Notes under the pieces: model-generated
Database searches by the model: none
The model's input: only the letters and a program-made list of their open reading frames with translations
Told to the model about the DNA's origin: nothing
Program-made: the position numbers and the translations under genes
Part shown: piece after piece, positions 15,325 to 23,329 of the stretch
Layout of the letters: every line of letters begins with the position of its first letter
Position numbering within the stretch: position 1 is the first letter of the stretch
Source: CAZXCQ01 sp964639275
Lineage (GTDB): Bacteria > Desulfobacterota > DSM-4660 > Desulfatiglandales > Desulfatiglandaceae
Assembly (NCBI GenBank): GCA_964639275.1
Contig: CAZXCQ010000056.1
Coordinates: forward strand, 1-25,502
DNA length: 25,502 nt
Reading direction: 5' to 3'

Positions 15325-16560
15325 ATGGCAAAAAGAGTGGCCATTACCAAGGTAGACAAGGGGAAGACTGAACTCGCGGTCCGGGAGGCGATAAACCTGG
15401 CCGGTGGACTGGAAGAGATCATTGATGGGAGCTCAAGGGTCCTTATCAAACCCAACCTGTGCAAACCAGCGCCATCAGGTACGGGTGTCCTGACCAGTGC
15501 GCAGGTTACCGAAGCCGTAACAAAGGTCATCCTGGAGCTGGGTCCGAGGTCAGTGATTATCGGTGATGGCGCCATAGCAGGATATGATTTTGCCGGTTTC
15601 AGCACCGACGAGGCATTTGAGACATCAGGCATGACCGAGGTCGCCAAGAGACTCGGGGTAGAGCTCCGCAATCTAAACACCGACACCGTGGCCGAGGTCA
15701 CCATCAGCAATCCCCATGTGATGGAAAAGGTGAGGGTCGCAAGAACGGCCGTCGAGAGCGACGTGATCATCAGCGTGCCGGTCCTCAAGAGCCACATCCG
15801 GACGCATGTCACCCTGAGCCTCAAAAACATAAAAGGGGTAATGACCGGGGCTGAGAAAAGAAAGAGCCACCGGCTGGGTCTGGATCTGGCGATCGTGGAT
15901 CTGGTATCAGCGGTGAGGCCTGACTACGCCGTCATCGATGCCACGGTGGGAATGCAAGGGCTTTGGCAATATCCACAGGATAGCAAAGAAGTGGGACTGA
16001 TAATAGCCGGGAGCGATGCCCTTGCCGTGGACATCGTTGGGACCTCTGTGATGGGAATAGACCCCCATCAGGTGATGCACTTCCACTACATTGCCGAGCA
16101 AGAGGGTGCCGCGGTCAATCTCGACCAGATTGAGATTGTGGGCGAGCCCCTGGAAGAGCACCGGCACCATTTTGTGACGGGTTTTGAGGTCTTTGAAAAG
16201 AACTTTCCGGAGGTCAGTATTGTCCAGGGAGAGTCGGCCTGTAGCGGATGCACCAACGAACTGGTGAGTGCGATCATGTATATGAAAGAAGCCGGCTATG
16301 GTGAGGAGTTAAAGGGCCTGGGCACCATCATTGGTAACCCTTCCAGTCCCGGGACCTTTGAAAAGACCGCTGTCTTTGGCAAATGTGCCAAGGGTCTGGA
16401 AGAGTTTGGCGCATATGCCGGAGGCTGCCCGCCCAAAGAGGAAGATATGATCCGTGCGCTCTGTGGGTTATGCGCTGCTGACTTTGACCGGGTCATAGCC
16501 AAGCGGGATGAGGTCCGTCGCAATCTGTGGGAGTCATCCAGGGATCTTTTAGAACGATAG
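15325..16560 (+). CDS. DUF362 domain-containing protein
   Basis: 411-aa cytoplasmic protein of the DUF362 family, whose biochemical role is not settled. The family core is seen in VLIKPNLC (39-46), the nucleotide-like VIIGDGAIAGYDF (77-89), the VPVLKSHIRTHVTLSLKNIKG segment (151-171), IVDL and DATVGMQG (205-212), and GSDALAVDIVGTSVMGIDP (229-247). The C-terminal third adds six cysteines: ACSGC (305-309), GKC (352-354), GGCPP (366-370) and LCGLC (379-383). They could ligate an Fe-S cluster. Its start has GGAGGGGGTG about eight bases upstream. The B3/B4-domain gene follows after 19 bases, so the two form an operon. Family identity is firm; function is not known. Confidence 0.85.
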   Translation: MAKRVAITKVDKGKTELAVREAINLAGGLEEIIDGSSRVLIKPNLCKPAPSGTGVLTSAQVTEAVTKVILELGPRSVIIGDGAIAGYDFAGFSTDEAFETSGMTEVAKRLGVELRNLNTDTVAEVTISNPHVMEKVRVARTAVESDVIISVPVLKSHIRTHVTLSLKNIKGVMTGAEKRKSHRLGLDLAIVDLVSAVRPDYAVIDATVGMQGLWQYPQDSKEVGLIIAGSDALAVDIVGTSVMGIDPHQVMHFHYIAEQEGAAVNLDQIEIVGEPLEEHRHHFVTGFEVFEKNFPEVSIVQGESACSGCTNELVSAIMYMKEAGYGEELKGLGTIIGNPSSPGTFEKTAVFGKCAKGLEEFGAYAGGCPPKEEDMIRALCGLCAADFDRVIAKRDEVRRNLWESSRDLLER

Positions 16561-16579
16561 GGGTCTGGGGGATGTTCAA

Positions 16580-17299
16580 ATGACAAAGGAACTCTATTAT
16601 TCCATTTCCGAAGAGGTCTTTGCCCAATTCCCGGGGTATACGCGGGGGGTTGTCCTGGCCCATGATGTCAAGAATGGTGACTCCCCGCCTGAACTGACGG
16701 CCATGCTGAGAGAGGCGGAGGCCTCTTTGCGTGAAAGCGTCGATCTCGAAAAACTGACCGAGCATCCCCGTATTGCCTCGTGGAGGGATGCCTATCGTTC
16801 ATTTGGCGCCAAACCAAGCAAGTTCAGGTCCTCCATTGAGGCAATGACGCGAAGGGCGCTTCGCGACCAGGAACTCCCCTCCATCAACACCCTTGTTGAC
16901 ATTGGGAATGTCCTCTCACTAAAACACCTGGTTCCGACTGGTGGTCACGCCATTGATGTGGTCTCAGAGGACATCGCACTCCGTCCTGCCAGGGGCGATG
17001 AGGTCTTTGTGCCCTTTGGCTCGGACCAGGAGGAACACCCCGACCCTGGTGAGATTATCTTTGTGGAGGGAAATACGGTCCTGACGCGCCGCTGGAGCTG
17101 GCGCCAGGCAAATCATACCTTGACCCTGCCCACTACAACGGCGATCGAGTTTAATGTGGATGGCCTCCCACCCGTACCCCAGGCCGAGGTCGAAGATATC
17201 TGCCGGGAGGTGATGACGCTGATCAGGCGGTTCTGCGGCGGGGAAACAAGATACGAGGTGATCTCAGAGCAGAATCCCCGGATCAGGTTGAGCAGATAG
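16580..17299 (+). CDS. Stand-alone B3/B4 domain protein (PheT-like RNA-binding/editing fold)
   Basis: 239-aa cytoplasmic protein containing the B3/B4 domain otherwise found in the beta subunit of phenylalanyl-tRNA synthetase, where it edits mischarged tRNA. The signature block runs WRDAYRSFGAKPSKFRSS (about 69-86), then SINTLVDIGNVLSLKHLVPTGGHA (110-133), where the family puts its ligand pocket, and later TALEFNVD-like TTAIEFNVDG. No other synthetase domains are present. GGGGGA precedes ATG 16580 by seven bases. It is transcribed with the DUF362 gene. Free-standing members are common in bacteria and archaea, and their substrate is not established; tRNA deacylation or amino-acid binding are possibilities. 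Confidence 0.85.
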   Translation: MTKELYYSISEEVFAQFPGYTRGVVLAHDVKNGDSPPELTAMLREAEASLRESVDLEKLTEHPRIASWRDAYRSFGAKPSKFRSSIEAMTRRALRDQELPSINTLVDIGNVLSLKHLVPTGGHAIDVVSEDIALRPARGDEVFVPFGSDQEEHPDPGEIIFVEGNTVLTRRWSWRQANHTLTLPTTTAIEFNVDGLPPVPQAEVEDICREVMTLIRRFCGGETRYEVISEQNPRIRLSR

Positions 17300-17393
17300 A
17301 CGGAGAAGATAGGATTTCCGCAAGCAGTTGAAGTCCAAACCCTGCGGCCAGTAACCACATGCCGACGCGGAGCAGAAGGGGGTGGACCAATCG

Positions 17394-18188
17394 TTACCCA
17401 TCATCTCCTCTGATTCTGTTCACTGTCTCTGATACTCGATGGGCGACTCTATCAAGCCTATACCTGCGAACATATTTCCAAGATCGCCTATCCTTAAAAA
17501 AAAGATACGTTTGGGAAATCTTGGTTAGAAATATATTGGGGTCATCATCGTCAACTTGGATTCTTCCTATACCATCAACGCCCGCCCTGCGATTTGTGGG
17601 ACATTGGGTAAAGACCGCACGGAAGCCCTGGATGTGAAGGAATTCCCGCAAGGATCTTTTGGGTACTCCTTCCCTAAAGGCACAAAAACCGATTGGCTCA
17701 TCAATTTCCTGGCCCATGATCTTCATTGAATCCAGGACGCTCTTCTTTATGGCAACTTCATCATAATTGCTTTTAATACTACGCCCATGATATGCCAAAA
17801 GTCCGATCTCCATGCCACTTTGTCTAATTTGGGAAACCTCATTCCAGTTTAGACAAGTTATTGGCCTGTCCCTGATGCTCCTCTCTTTGCCCACGTATTC
17901 CGGCGGAATAAAAAAGGTGGCTGGCATGTGATACCCCTTTAGAACCGGAAGAACATTACTAAAGGCGTCTTGATAGCCTCCATCGATCGTTATGGACATT
18001 GACTTGGGAGGTAACTTGTGACGCCCGTTCATATGCTCCAGTGCCTTACCAAGGGTGACAATATTATAGCCGTTCTCCGCGAGAAATCTCATCTGCCTTT
18101 CAAATGCCTCCGGCCGCATCCCGTCTTCCATCATTTCGTCAGGATAGTTCCCGATATTTTGATACAGTAGAATAGGTATCTCCTTCAT
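17394..18188 (-). CDS. Polysaccharide deacetylase (NodB-fold) protein with degenerate metal site
   Basis: 264-aa protein of the carbohydrate esterase 4/NodB fold, cytoplasmic as annotated (no signal peptide). Recognisable parts are ILLYQNIG (6-13), FERQMRFLAENGYNIVTL (29-46), the motif-1 region SITIDGGYQDAF (65-76), ATFFIPPEYVG (90-100), MEIGLLAYHGRS (126-137) and FCAFREGVPKRS. The usual TFDDG is TIDGG: the first Asp (D69) is kept but the metal-binding Asp is Gly70. The motif-2 H-x3-H is L-x3-G. Metal-dependent deacetylase activity is therefore doubtful; it may bind glycans or act as a pseudoenzyme. It is a single gene, convergent with the B3/B4 gene, with its own promoter upstream. Confidence 0.82.
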   Translation of the reverse strand: MKEIPILLYQNIGNYPDEMMEDGMRPEAFERQMRFLAENGYNIVTLGKALEHMNGRHKLPPKSMSITIDGGYQDAFSNVLPVLKGYHMPATFFIPPEYVGKERSIRDRPITCLNWNEVSQIRQSGMEIGLLAYHGRSIKSNYDEVAIKKSVLDSMKIMGQEIDEPIGFCAFREGVPKRSLREFLHIQGFRAVFTQCPTNRRAGVDGIGRIQVDDDDPNIFLTKISQTYLFFKDRRSWKYVRRYRLDRVAHRVSETVNRIRGDDG

Positions 18189-18256
18189 GGCTTTCGGCCT
18201 CTCAAAAGATGCTGTTCAAGGGTCTCTCCATAGCCTGAATTTGGTTCTGGGGAAAG

Positions 18257-18286
18257 AGTATACGGAAACCTTGACTTGTGTGTCAA
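18257..18286 (-). promoter_or_regulatory. Promoter of the NodB-fold gene
   Basis: Minus-strand TTGACA (18286-18281), 18-base spacer, TATACT (18262-18257): close to the sigma70 consensus, about 60 bases before the start codon at 18188. A short inverted repeat TTGAC/GTCAA (18271-18275 and 18282-18286) covers the -35. Confidence 0.65.
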
Positions 18287-18538
18287 TCTAATCGGACCCC
18301 ATTATGTTGTAGCTGCGGATCGTCGGGTGGACACTAAGCCACCTGAGCGTAGACGGCCGAGACATGGATGAGGTACAAGGGGTTCTACCCGTTGTTACTG
18401 GGAGATAACTCCTGTGGGTCTTTCTAGGCCAAAGACGGCCTTGACGTGACGCTGCAATATTCGTATGGTCCAGCAACCAGCGGTGACTGACCAGATCATT
18501 GGTCTGTAACGTTTTCAAGGGAGAGGGGGGGCAGGGCA
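18287..18538. other. Gene-free stretch between the NodB-fold gene and accC
   Basis: The whole gap is 18189-18538. The part after the promoter codes for nothing convincing. The segment around 18282-18345 (TGTCAATCTAATCGG and then GGACACTAAGCCACC) looks to me like the end of an insertion sequence of IS21-like type, but this is an impression only. I saw no clear promoter for accC. Confidence 0.25.
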
Positions 18539-19906
18539 GTGTTCTCAAAAATACTCGTTGCCAACAGGGGTGAGATTGCACTCAGGGTAATCCGGGCCTG
18601 CAAAGACCTGGGGGTTAAGACCGTTGCGGTTTTCTCGGAGGCGGATTCCGCCTCCTTGCATCTCCGGCTGGCGGATGAGCAGGTCTGTATAGGCCCCCCC
18701 ATCAGTTCGGAAAGCTATCTGAACGGGGAAGCCATAATCAATGCCGCCAAAAGGACGGGGGCCGGGGCAATACATCCCGGCTATGGATACCTGGCGGAGA
18801 GTGAGGCATTTGCAAGGGCGTGTGAAGGACATGGGATTACCTTTATCGGTCCCACGCCTGAAAATCTAAAACTGGCCGGCGACAAGATCAGGGCAAAGGC
18901 GGTCATGAAGGATGCGGGTGTGCCGATCATCCCGAGCAGCCCGGGTGGAGTCAAAACCGTGGAGGAGGCCATCGAGTTGTCCGCCCGGATGGGCTATCCC
19001 CTGATGATCAAGGCCTCAGGCGGGGGCGGGGGCCGCGGAATGAGAATCTGCGAAAACGAGGAGATGCTTCTCGAGGAGTTTTCAGTGGCAAAGATGGAGG
19101 CCCGCGCCGCCTTTGGCAATGACGAGGTTTATATCGAAAAGTATGTTTCTGAACCGCGTCACATAGAGTTCCAGATCCTGGCAGACAGGCAGGGGAACAT
19201 CGTACACCTCGGAGAAAGAGAGTGCACCATACAAAGACGATACCAGAAACTCCTGGAGGAGTCGCCATCTCCGAGGCTCACCGATGAGCTGAGGGGGCGA
19301 ATGGGAGATGCCGCCGTTACCGCGGCGCGCACCGTCAGGTATTTCAATGCGGGTACGGTAGAATTCCTCATGGACCAGAATGACAACTTCTATTTTATGG
19401 AGATCAATGCCAGGATACAGGTGGAGCATCCGGTGACGGAACTCGTAACCGGCCAGGATCTGGTCAAGGAACAAATCAGGCTTTCATCCGGGGAGGAACT
19501 GGGATACACATCTGACGATATCAGTCAGCGGGGATGGGCCATGGAATGCCGGATCAATGCCGAGGATCCCGATAGGAACTTCTTACCCTCTCCGGGGGTC
19601 ATAGAGGAATATTATCCGCCCGGGGGCCTTGGTGTCAGGCTGGACACCCATCTCTACCAGGGCTACGAATTGCCCATATTTTACGATTCCTTGATCGCCA
19701 AGCTCATCTCCTATGATCTCACACGGGAGGGGGCCATCAGGATCATGCGGAGGGCACTCGAAGAATTCACGATCTCCCCCATAAAGACCACCATTCCCCT
19801 CTATCTCAAGATCATGGATGATTCCCTTTTTCAGAAGGGAGAATTCAACACCGGTTTTATCAAGAGGCTTGTCCCGGACGAGGATGAGGACGATTTTCTG
19901 GTGTGA
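18539..19906 (+). CDS. accC: Acetyl-CoA carboxylase biotin carboxylase subunit (AccC-type)
   Basis: ATP-grasp enzyme that carboxylates biotin on a carrier protein, the first half-reaction of acetyl-, propionyl- or pyruvate carboxylases. The 455-aa length is standard. Motifs are KILVANRGEIALRVIRA (4-20), HPGYGYLAE (about 79), the Gly-rich ATP loop KASGGGGGRGM (about 159-169), ERECTIQRRYQKLLEESPSP, MEINARIQVEHPVTE (the metal and biotin site) and the C-terminal RLDTHLYQGYELPIFYDSLIAKLI. The start codon is GTG 18539 with a purine-rich GGGAGAGGGGGG upstream, which gives the normal N-terminus. No biotin carrier or carboxyltransferase gene is adjacent, so the partner is encoded elsewhere; it could equally be PycA of a two-subunit pyruvate carboxylase. 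Confidence 0.9.
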   Translation: MFSKILVANRGEIALRVIRACKDLGVKTVAVFSEADSASLHLRLADEQVCIGPPISSESYLNGEAIINAAKRTGAGAIHPGYGYLAESEAFARACEGHGITFIGPTPENLKLAGDKIRAKAVMKDAGVPIIPSSPGGVKTVEEAIELSARMGYPLMIKASGGGGGRGMRICENEEMLLEEFSVAKMEARAAFGNDEVYIEKYVSEPRHIEFQILADRQGNIVHLGERECTIQRRYQKLLEESPSPRLTDELRGRMGDAAVTAARTVRYFNAGTVEFLMDQNDNFYFMEINARIQVEHPVTELVTGQDLVKEQIRLSSGEELGYTSDDISQRGWAMECRINAEDPDRNFLPSPGVIEEYYPPGGLGVRLDTHLYQGYELPIFYDSLIAKLISYDLTREGAIRIMRRALEEFTISPIKTTIPLYLKIMDDSLFQKGEFNTGFIKRLVPDEDEDDFLV

Positions 19907-20348
19907 AAATCCTCCTGTCTGCTGGGCGCCGGTAACCGAAAACCGGGACTTGCCCATGTTTCCCCACTGCCGGATCTCAACTGGGCCGCCGGCCATAAGC
20001 CTACCTGGAGCCCATAATGCATTTTCTCCCCTGTGCCCCCACTTACAAACCCTTGGACCCCGTTTGCTGGATCGAGTCCGGCACAAGCCCCAACGGGGTG
20101 GCGACTTTTTACGAGTTCATCATTATTAAAGGTGGACCAGGGTTTGAGGGCTGTACCTCCGACTTCCGATCTCCGACTTCCGATTCACAGGCGCAAGGAT
20201 TTCCAGGACTTATGAGATCAATCATCCGGGAGGATATTGAATTTTTGAACGATTGTCCCCACTTTTTACCGGCAATCCAAGTTCGTCCTTGTGGAGAGCT
20301 TTTCGCCGTGCTATATTGGTAATCATTTTTGTTACAAAGGAGATGGTT
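19907..20348. other. Intergenic region with small repeats before the RHH/PIN pair
   Basis: 442 bases without a supported gene. A weak hairpin CCGGT/ACCGG lies at 19929-19946 just after accC. A 14-base tandem duplication (CTCCGACTTCCGAT, 20157-20184) and a GC-rich palindromic unit at 20056-20096 that contains ATCGAGTCCGGCA (20071-20083) follow. A promoter candidate, TTGTGG (20289-20294)-N17-TATATT (20312-20317), precedes the antitoxin gene. Confidence 0.5.
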
Positions 20349-20609
20349 ATGGAAAACATAACGAAAAGGAAAATCCTTAATATATCTCTTCCTCCGGAAT
20401 TGTACAGAGAGGTGGAAAAACTGTCCAAGGAGCAGGCAAAGGCCAAAGGTGAGTTCGTTCGCGAGGTTATAAGGCAATATGTCGCTACCGACAAACGCTG
20501 GAAACAGATCAGGAAATGGGGAGAGGAAAGTGCTCGAAGAATAAGGGTAAAAGATCAAAGGGATGTGGAAGGTATTATTGAGCAATACAGGAAAGAACAA
20601 TCCCAATGA
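20349..20609 (+). CDS. Ribbon-helix-helix antitoxin of a PIN toxin pair
   Basis: 86-aa DNA-binding antitoxin. The N-terminus has the ribbon-helix-helix pattern: a beta strand KRKILNISLPPELYREVEKL (7-26), then helix residues KAKGEFVREVIRQYV. The C-terminal half (WKQIRKWGEESARRIRVK) is basic, helical and probably wraps the toxin. It should repress its own operon and neutralise the PIN nuclease. AAGGAG six bases before ATG 20349 fixes the start; a longer frame open to 20253 has no such support. Its stop overlaps the toxin start in ATGA, so the two genes are translationally coupled. Confidence 0.85.
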   Translation: MENITKRKILNISLPPELYREVEKLSKEQAKAKGEFVREVIRQYVATDKRWKQIRKWGEESARRIRVKDQRDVEGIIEQYRKEQSQ

Positions 20610-21028
20610 TCAAAGCAGTGGCGGATACCAATGTCTACATTTCTGCCGTCTTATTTGGGCGAAGAGCCGAAGAAGTCAGAATCCTGGCCAGAGAAGGCAA
20701 AATAGAACTTTTGATTTCCGAGGATATCCTGGTCGAGATAGCAGGCGTGTTGAAGAAAAAATTTCATTGGTCTGATTGGCAAATCTCAGAAATCATAAAG
20801 GAGATCAGAGAATTCACAACGCTTATTACCCCTGTTGCCACTCTCTCAGTTATCAAAGAAGATGAGCCTGATAATCGTGTTTTGGAATGTGCTATAGAAG
20901 GAAAGGCCCAATATATCGTTTTAGGGGACGAGCATCATCTTCAGCGTTTAAGAGAATATCAGGGTATAAAGATTTTAAGCCCGGCTCAGTTTATAGAGTC
21001 AGTGAAGCAAAGTCTCAACCCTTTCTAA
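20606..21028 (+). CDS. PIN-domain toxin (putative ribonuclease)
   Basis: 140-aa PIN-domain protein of the toxin-antitoxin type (COG1569-like). The acidic active-site residues are in place: ADTNV with Asp7, DILVEIAGVL with Glu44, the EPDNRVLECA block with Asp89 and Glu94, and VLGDEHHLQRL with Asp108, ending ILSPAQFI. Such proteins cleave RNA with Mg2+ or Mn2+ and inhibit translation when not bound by the antitoxin. It overlaps the RHH gene by four bases (ATGA), the usual toxin-second order. It looks intact and of normal length. Confidence 0.87.
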   Translation: MIKAVADTNVYISAVLFGRRAEEVRILAREGKIELLISEDILVEIAGVLKKKFHWSDWQISEIIKEIREFTTLITPVATLSVIKEDEPDNRVLECAIEGKAQYIVLGDEHHLQRLREYQGIKILSPAQFIESVKQSLNPF

Positions 21029-21341
21029 GAGGGAGGCCGGGAGGGATTTCTAAGAATAACGGTATTCACAAGCTGTCCCTCCGGCGAAAGCCATTCGGCT
21101 CTCAGCTCATGGCCGAAGGGCCGGGATCCAGTCAGAGCGATCCGGAAGATGGCTATTTTGATTCCATGGTCATCCGTGGACTCCTGGATGCCCCCGTATC
21201 ATGTACGGGGCAGGCTTATCGAGTCCGGCATGACAGAAGATAAAATTGGGCGTCACCGCTAACTGTCGTTGTAAGGTTAGCGAGCCCTAAGCCTTGCGGC
21301 AGGAAACGGATATTGCCCCCAGGATATTGAAAGGCAGTGCT
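21029..21341. repeat. Intergenic palindromic unit
   Basis: 313 bases between two toxin-antitoxin pairs, with no gene. It holds a hairpin with CCCCGTA (21192-21198), loop TCATG and TACGGGG (21204-21210), then ATCGAGTCCGGCA (21218-21230), a 13-base word that also occurs at 20071-20083 beside another GC-rich hairpin. The two look like degenerate copies of one dispersed intergenic palindrome. Confidence 0.45.
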
Positions 21342-21686
21342 ATGAAAAAAGGATTTGAATATTTTAACCGGAGTGAAAAAAAGGTCGTCCAGTCATTTAT
21401 TGAAGAATTGAGAAATAAGATGGGCGATGAAATATTAAAGATCCTCCTTTTTGGTTCAAAAGCAAGAGGGGATTTTAACCGGGAATCAGATATCGATATT
21501 TTTGTTTTAGTCAGGGAAAAGACTCAGAATATAAGGGATAAAGTGGGGGATATAACTGCGGATTACGTCTTTGATTATGACATCCCGCTCTCGCCGGTAC
21601 TCTATGATTTGGATGAATATAATCAGAATAAAAAATTGGGATCTTTTTTCTTTGAAAATGTGGAAAAAGAAGGTGTTCCTTTATGA
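21342..21686 (+). CDS. mntA: MNT-type nucleotidyltransferase of a HEPN/MNT pair
   Basis: 114-aa minimal nucleotidyltransferase. The catalytic block LLFGSKARGDFNRESDIDIFVLV (about 36-58) has the GS-x-ARG loop and the DxD pair of the polymerase-beta fold; a third acidic residue lies in the DYDIPLSPVLYD region. In HEPN-MNT modules this protein is the antitoxin and adds AMP groups to a tyrosine of the HEPN toxin. The start at ATG 21342 has AAAGG about eight bases upstream; an earlier TTG at 21294 is not needed. Its end overlaps the HEPN start by four bases. Confidence 0.87.
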   Translation: MKKGFEYFNRSEKKVVQSFIEELRNKMGDEILKILLFGSKARGDFNRESDIDIFVLVREKTQNIRDKVGDITADYVFDYDIPLSPVLYDLDEYNQNKKLGSFFFENVEKEGVPL

Positions 21687-22081
21687 GCAGGACGGATCTC
21701 GCCAGATATAGGATGGAAAAGGCAAGAGAGATTCTCCAGGATGCTGAAGATGCATTGGCAAGAGGTCGATTTATGCTTTCAGTGAACAGAAGTTATTATA
21801 CCATGTTCACCGCGGCGAGAGCACTTTTGGCCTTGGAGGAAAAAGATTCCAGCAAACACTCGGGAGTAATTTCTTTATTCAATCGCTGGGTCGTAAAACC
21901 GGGGAATTTTTCCAAAGACGTGAGCCGATTTCTTTTAAAAGCAAAAGATCTAAGAGAAGACGCCGACTACGGCGATTTCGTAAAAATAACCGAAGAAGAT
22001 GCCAGAATTCAGTTCGAAAGGGCGGCAACGTTTTGTGATGAAGCCGAAAAGAGACTGGGTGAATTAATAACAAAGGAATGA
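21683..22081 (+). CDS. hepT: HEPN-domain toxin of a HEPN/MNT pair
   Basis: 132-aa all-helical HEPN protein. The family pattern is RYRMEKAREILQDAEDALA (8-26), the VNRSYYTMFTAARALLALEE block (34-53) with the NRSYY signature, KHSGVISLFNRWVVK (58-72) and the LREDADYGDF turn (92-101) before the last helix. HEPN toxins of this sort are RNases or RNA-end modifiers inactivated by their MNT partner. A four-base ATGA overlap with the MNT gene indicates one transcript and coupled translation. It is of normal length and appears intact. Confidence 0.86.
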   Translation: MSRTDLARYRMEKAREILQDAEDALARGRFMLSVNRSYYTMFTAARALLALEEKDSSKHSGVISLFNRWVVKPGNFSKDVSRFLLKAKDLREDADYGDFVKITEEDARIQFERAATFCDEAEKRLGELITKE

Positions 22082-22121
22082 CTCTCCCATGACGCCTTTT
22101 GTGCGAGGATGTGGACCAGTC

Positions 22122-22343
22122 ATGATAGAAGTACCCAAGGAAATTCTATGGGATTATGAGAATGCACCTGAGGATATTATATGGCGACTCCAAAGGATTG
22201 CGGATTTTTTTCCCCTTTACGGGAAAGACCCTGCTACAATCGCTCTCCTCTATGAGCACCGGGATCAACTCAAACTTGACAGGGCAACACTGGCGCTGGT
22301 CGAGGCTTACCATGCCCTCCTCCTGGAGGACGAAGACAAATGA
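22122..22343 (+). CDS. Small partner (candidate antitoxin) of the AbiEii-type protein
   Basis: 73-aa acidic soluble protein with no recognised domain: MIEVPKEILWDY, then ENAPEDIIWRLQRIADFFPLYG, KDPATIALLYEHRDQLKL and a helical acidic tail ending LLLEDEDK. Its stop overlaps the start of the AbiEii-type gene by four bases (ATGA), as antitoxin-toxin pairs do, and I recall similar small proteins preceding such nucleotidyltransferases. Another start at 22089 would add 11 residues and has AAGGA at a long distance; the conserved-looking part begins at 22122. Antitoxin function is inferred from position only. Confidence 0.7.
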   Translation: MIEVPKEILWDYENAPEDIIWRLQRIADFFPLYGKDPATIALLYEHRDQLKLDRATLALVEAYHALLLEDEDK

Positions 22344-23005
22344 AGTTCGCGAACAATCCTATCCTCACGACGCAACAGAAATCTCTCCTTCGTTCTTTCT
22401 CCGGATCTGATCTGCGATTTTCCTTTTATCTCACCGGCGGCACCGCCCTGTCCGCATTCTACCTATCTCATCGGCTATCAGAAGACCTTGACTTCTTTTC
22501 GGAAGAGCAAATTGGTGTTGAGCCTGTGTTGACATTTTTGAAATCCGTGCCTGATGTCGTTCATATCCAGTATGGGCGAAAATTCGACCGGAAGATGTTC
22601 CTCCTTCGCCATGTAAATGACCAGATTCTGAAGGTGGAGTTCACCACTTATCCGTTTCAGCGGTGTGAAAAAGGTCTGGCAGTTGAAGGAATTGCCGTCG
22701 ATAGCCTAAAGGATATTCTTGTCAACAAGATCATGGCTCTCACTGACCGGAAAGACCCCAAGGATTATGTAGATCTGTTCTATGGATTCAAGAAGCAGCA
22801 CGGAATGGATTTACGGGAACTTCTTCAAGCAGCGGAAACGAAGTTCGGGATTAAGGGCGTCGAGTACATCATAAGGGGTCGTTTTCTTGAAGAACTTCCC
22901 TCTTTGGGGACCCTGATGATGGGAGAGAAAATCGATCACGAAGCCGTAGCTCGGTTCTTCAAGGATCAGGCTTTATCCCTGATCTCTGACGATCTGAAGC
23001 AATAG
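22340..23005 (+). CDS. AbiEii/AbiGii-type nucleotidyltransferase toxin
   Basis: 221-aa nucleotidyltransferase-fold protein of the AbiEii group. The diagnostic block is FYLTGGTALSAFYLSHRLSEDLDFFS (about 29-54): GG-T-AL and the SEDLDFF metal-binding pair. It is followed by a beta-rich part with KVEFTTYPF (third acidic residue), the helix DILVNKIMALTDRKDPKDYVDLFYGF and a C-terminal helical region. AbiEii toxins add nucleotides to tRNA acceptor ends or similar targets and serve in phage defence. The gene overlaps the small upstream gene by four bases. Length is somewhat short for the family (220-300 aa) but complete in motifs. Confidence 0.85.
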   Translation: MKFANNPILTTQQKSLLRSFSGSDLRFSFYLTGGTALSAFYLSHRLSEDLDFFSEEQIGVEPVLTFLKSVPDVVHIQYGRKFDRKMFLLRHVNDQILKVEFTTYPFQRCEKGLAVEGIAVDSLKDILVNKIMALTDRKDPKDYVDLFYGFKKQHGMDLRELLQAAETKFGIKGVEYIIRGRFLEELPSLGTLMMGEKIDHEAVARFFKDQALSLISDDLKQ

Positions 23006-23262
23006 CCCTGATCAAGGTATCTCACCGACCCACCCCCCGAATATCAAAGGGACAGCGTGGGGACCCTAAGACCAATTTAGACGGGATTCACCTGATACAC
23101 AGGATAAAAATGAAAGAAAAAGTATCCCGTTAATCCGGTTAATCCAGTCGGAAAAATGTTTTGAGTGTGACCGGATCTGTCAAAACCATGTGGTAACATA
23201 TTTTCCGCTGGCAGAAACTTTGGTTTCACATTCTCATGTTTAATATTAATCTGACGAAATTC

Positions 23263-23302
23263 TTGACAAAATGTAATAACATAATTTAATAAGCATTATT
23301 AA
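23263..23302 (+). promoter_or_regulatory. Promoter with AT-rich operator
   Basis: TTGACA (23263-23268), 17 bases, TTAATA (23286-23291). The -10 is one arm of a perfect inverted repeat, TTAATAA-GCA-TTATTAA (23286-23302). It reads toward the ORF6N remnant and looks like the autoregulated promoter of a lost toxin-antitoxin or ORF6N gene. Confidence 0.5.
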
Positions 23303-23329
23303 TTCTCACCCATATGAGATGGTGAAGTC

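Noticed and set aside
18287..18538. Insertion-sequence end of IS21 type
   Set aside because: Only a vague resemblance; no transposase, no second end and no target duplication were seen, so no mobile element is called.
20157..20184. Start of a CRISPR-like repeat array
   Set aside because: Two adjacent 14-base copies with no spacer; it is only a tandem duplication.
20253..20348. Longer start for the RHH antitoxin at 20253
   Set aside because: The extra N-terminus reads like intergenic sequence and AAGGAG precedes ATG 20349.
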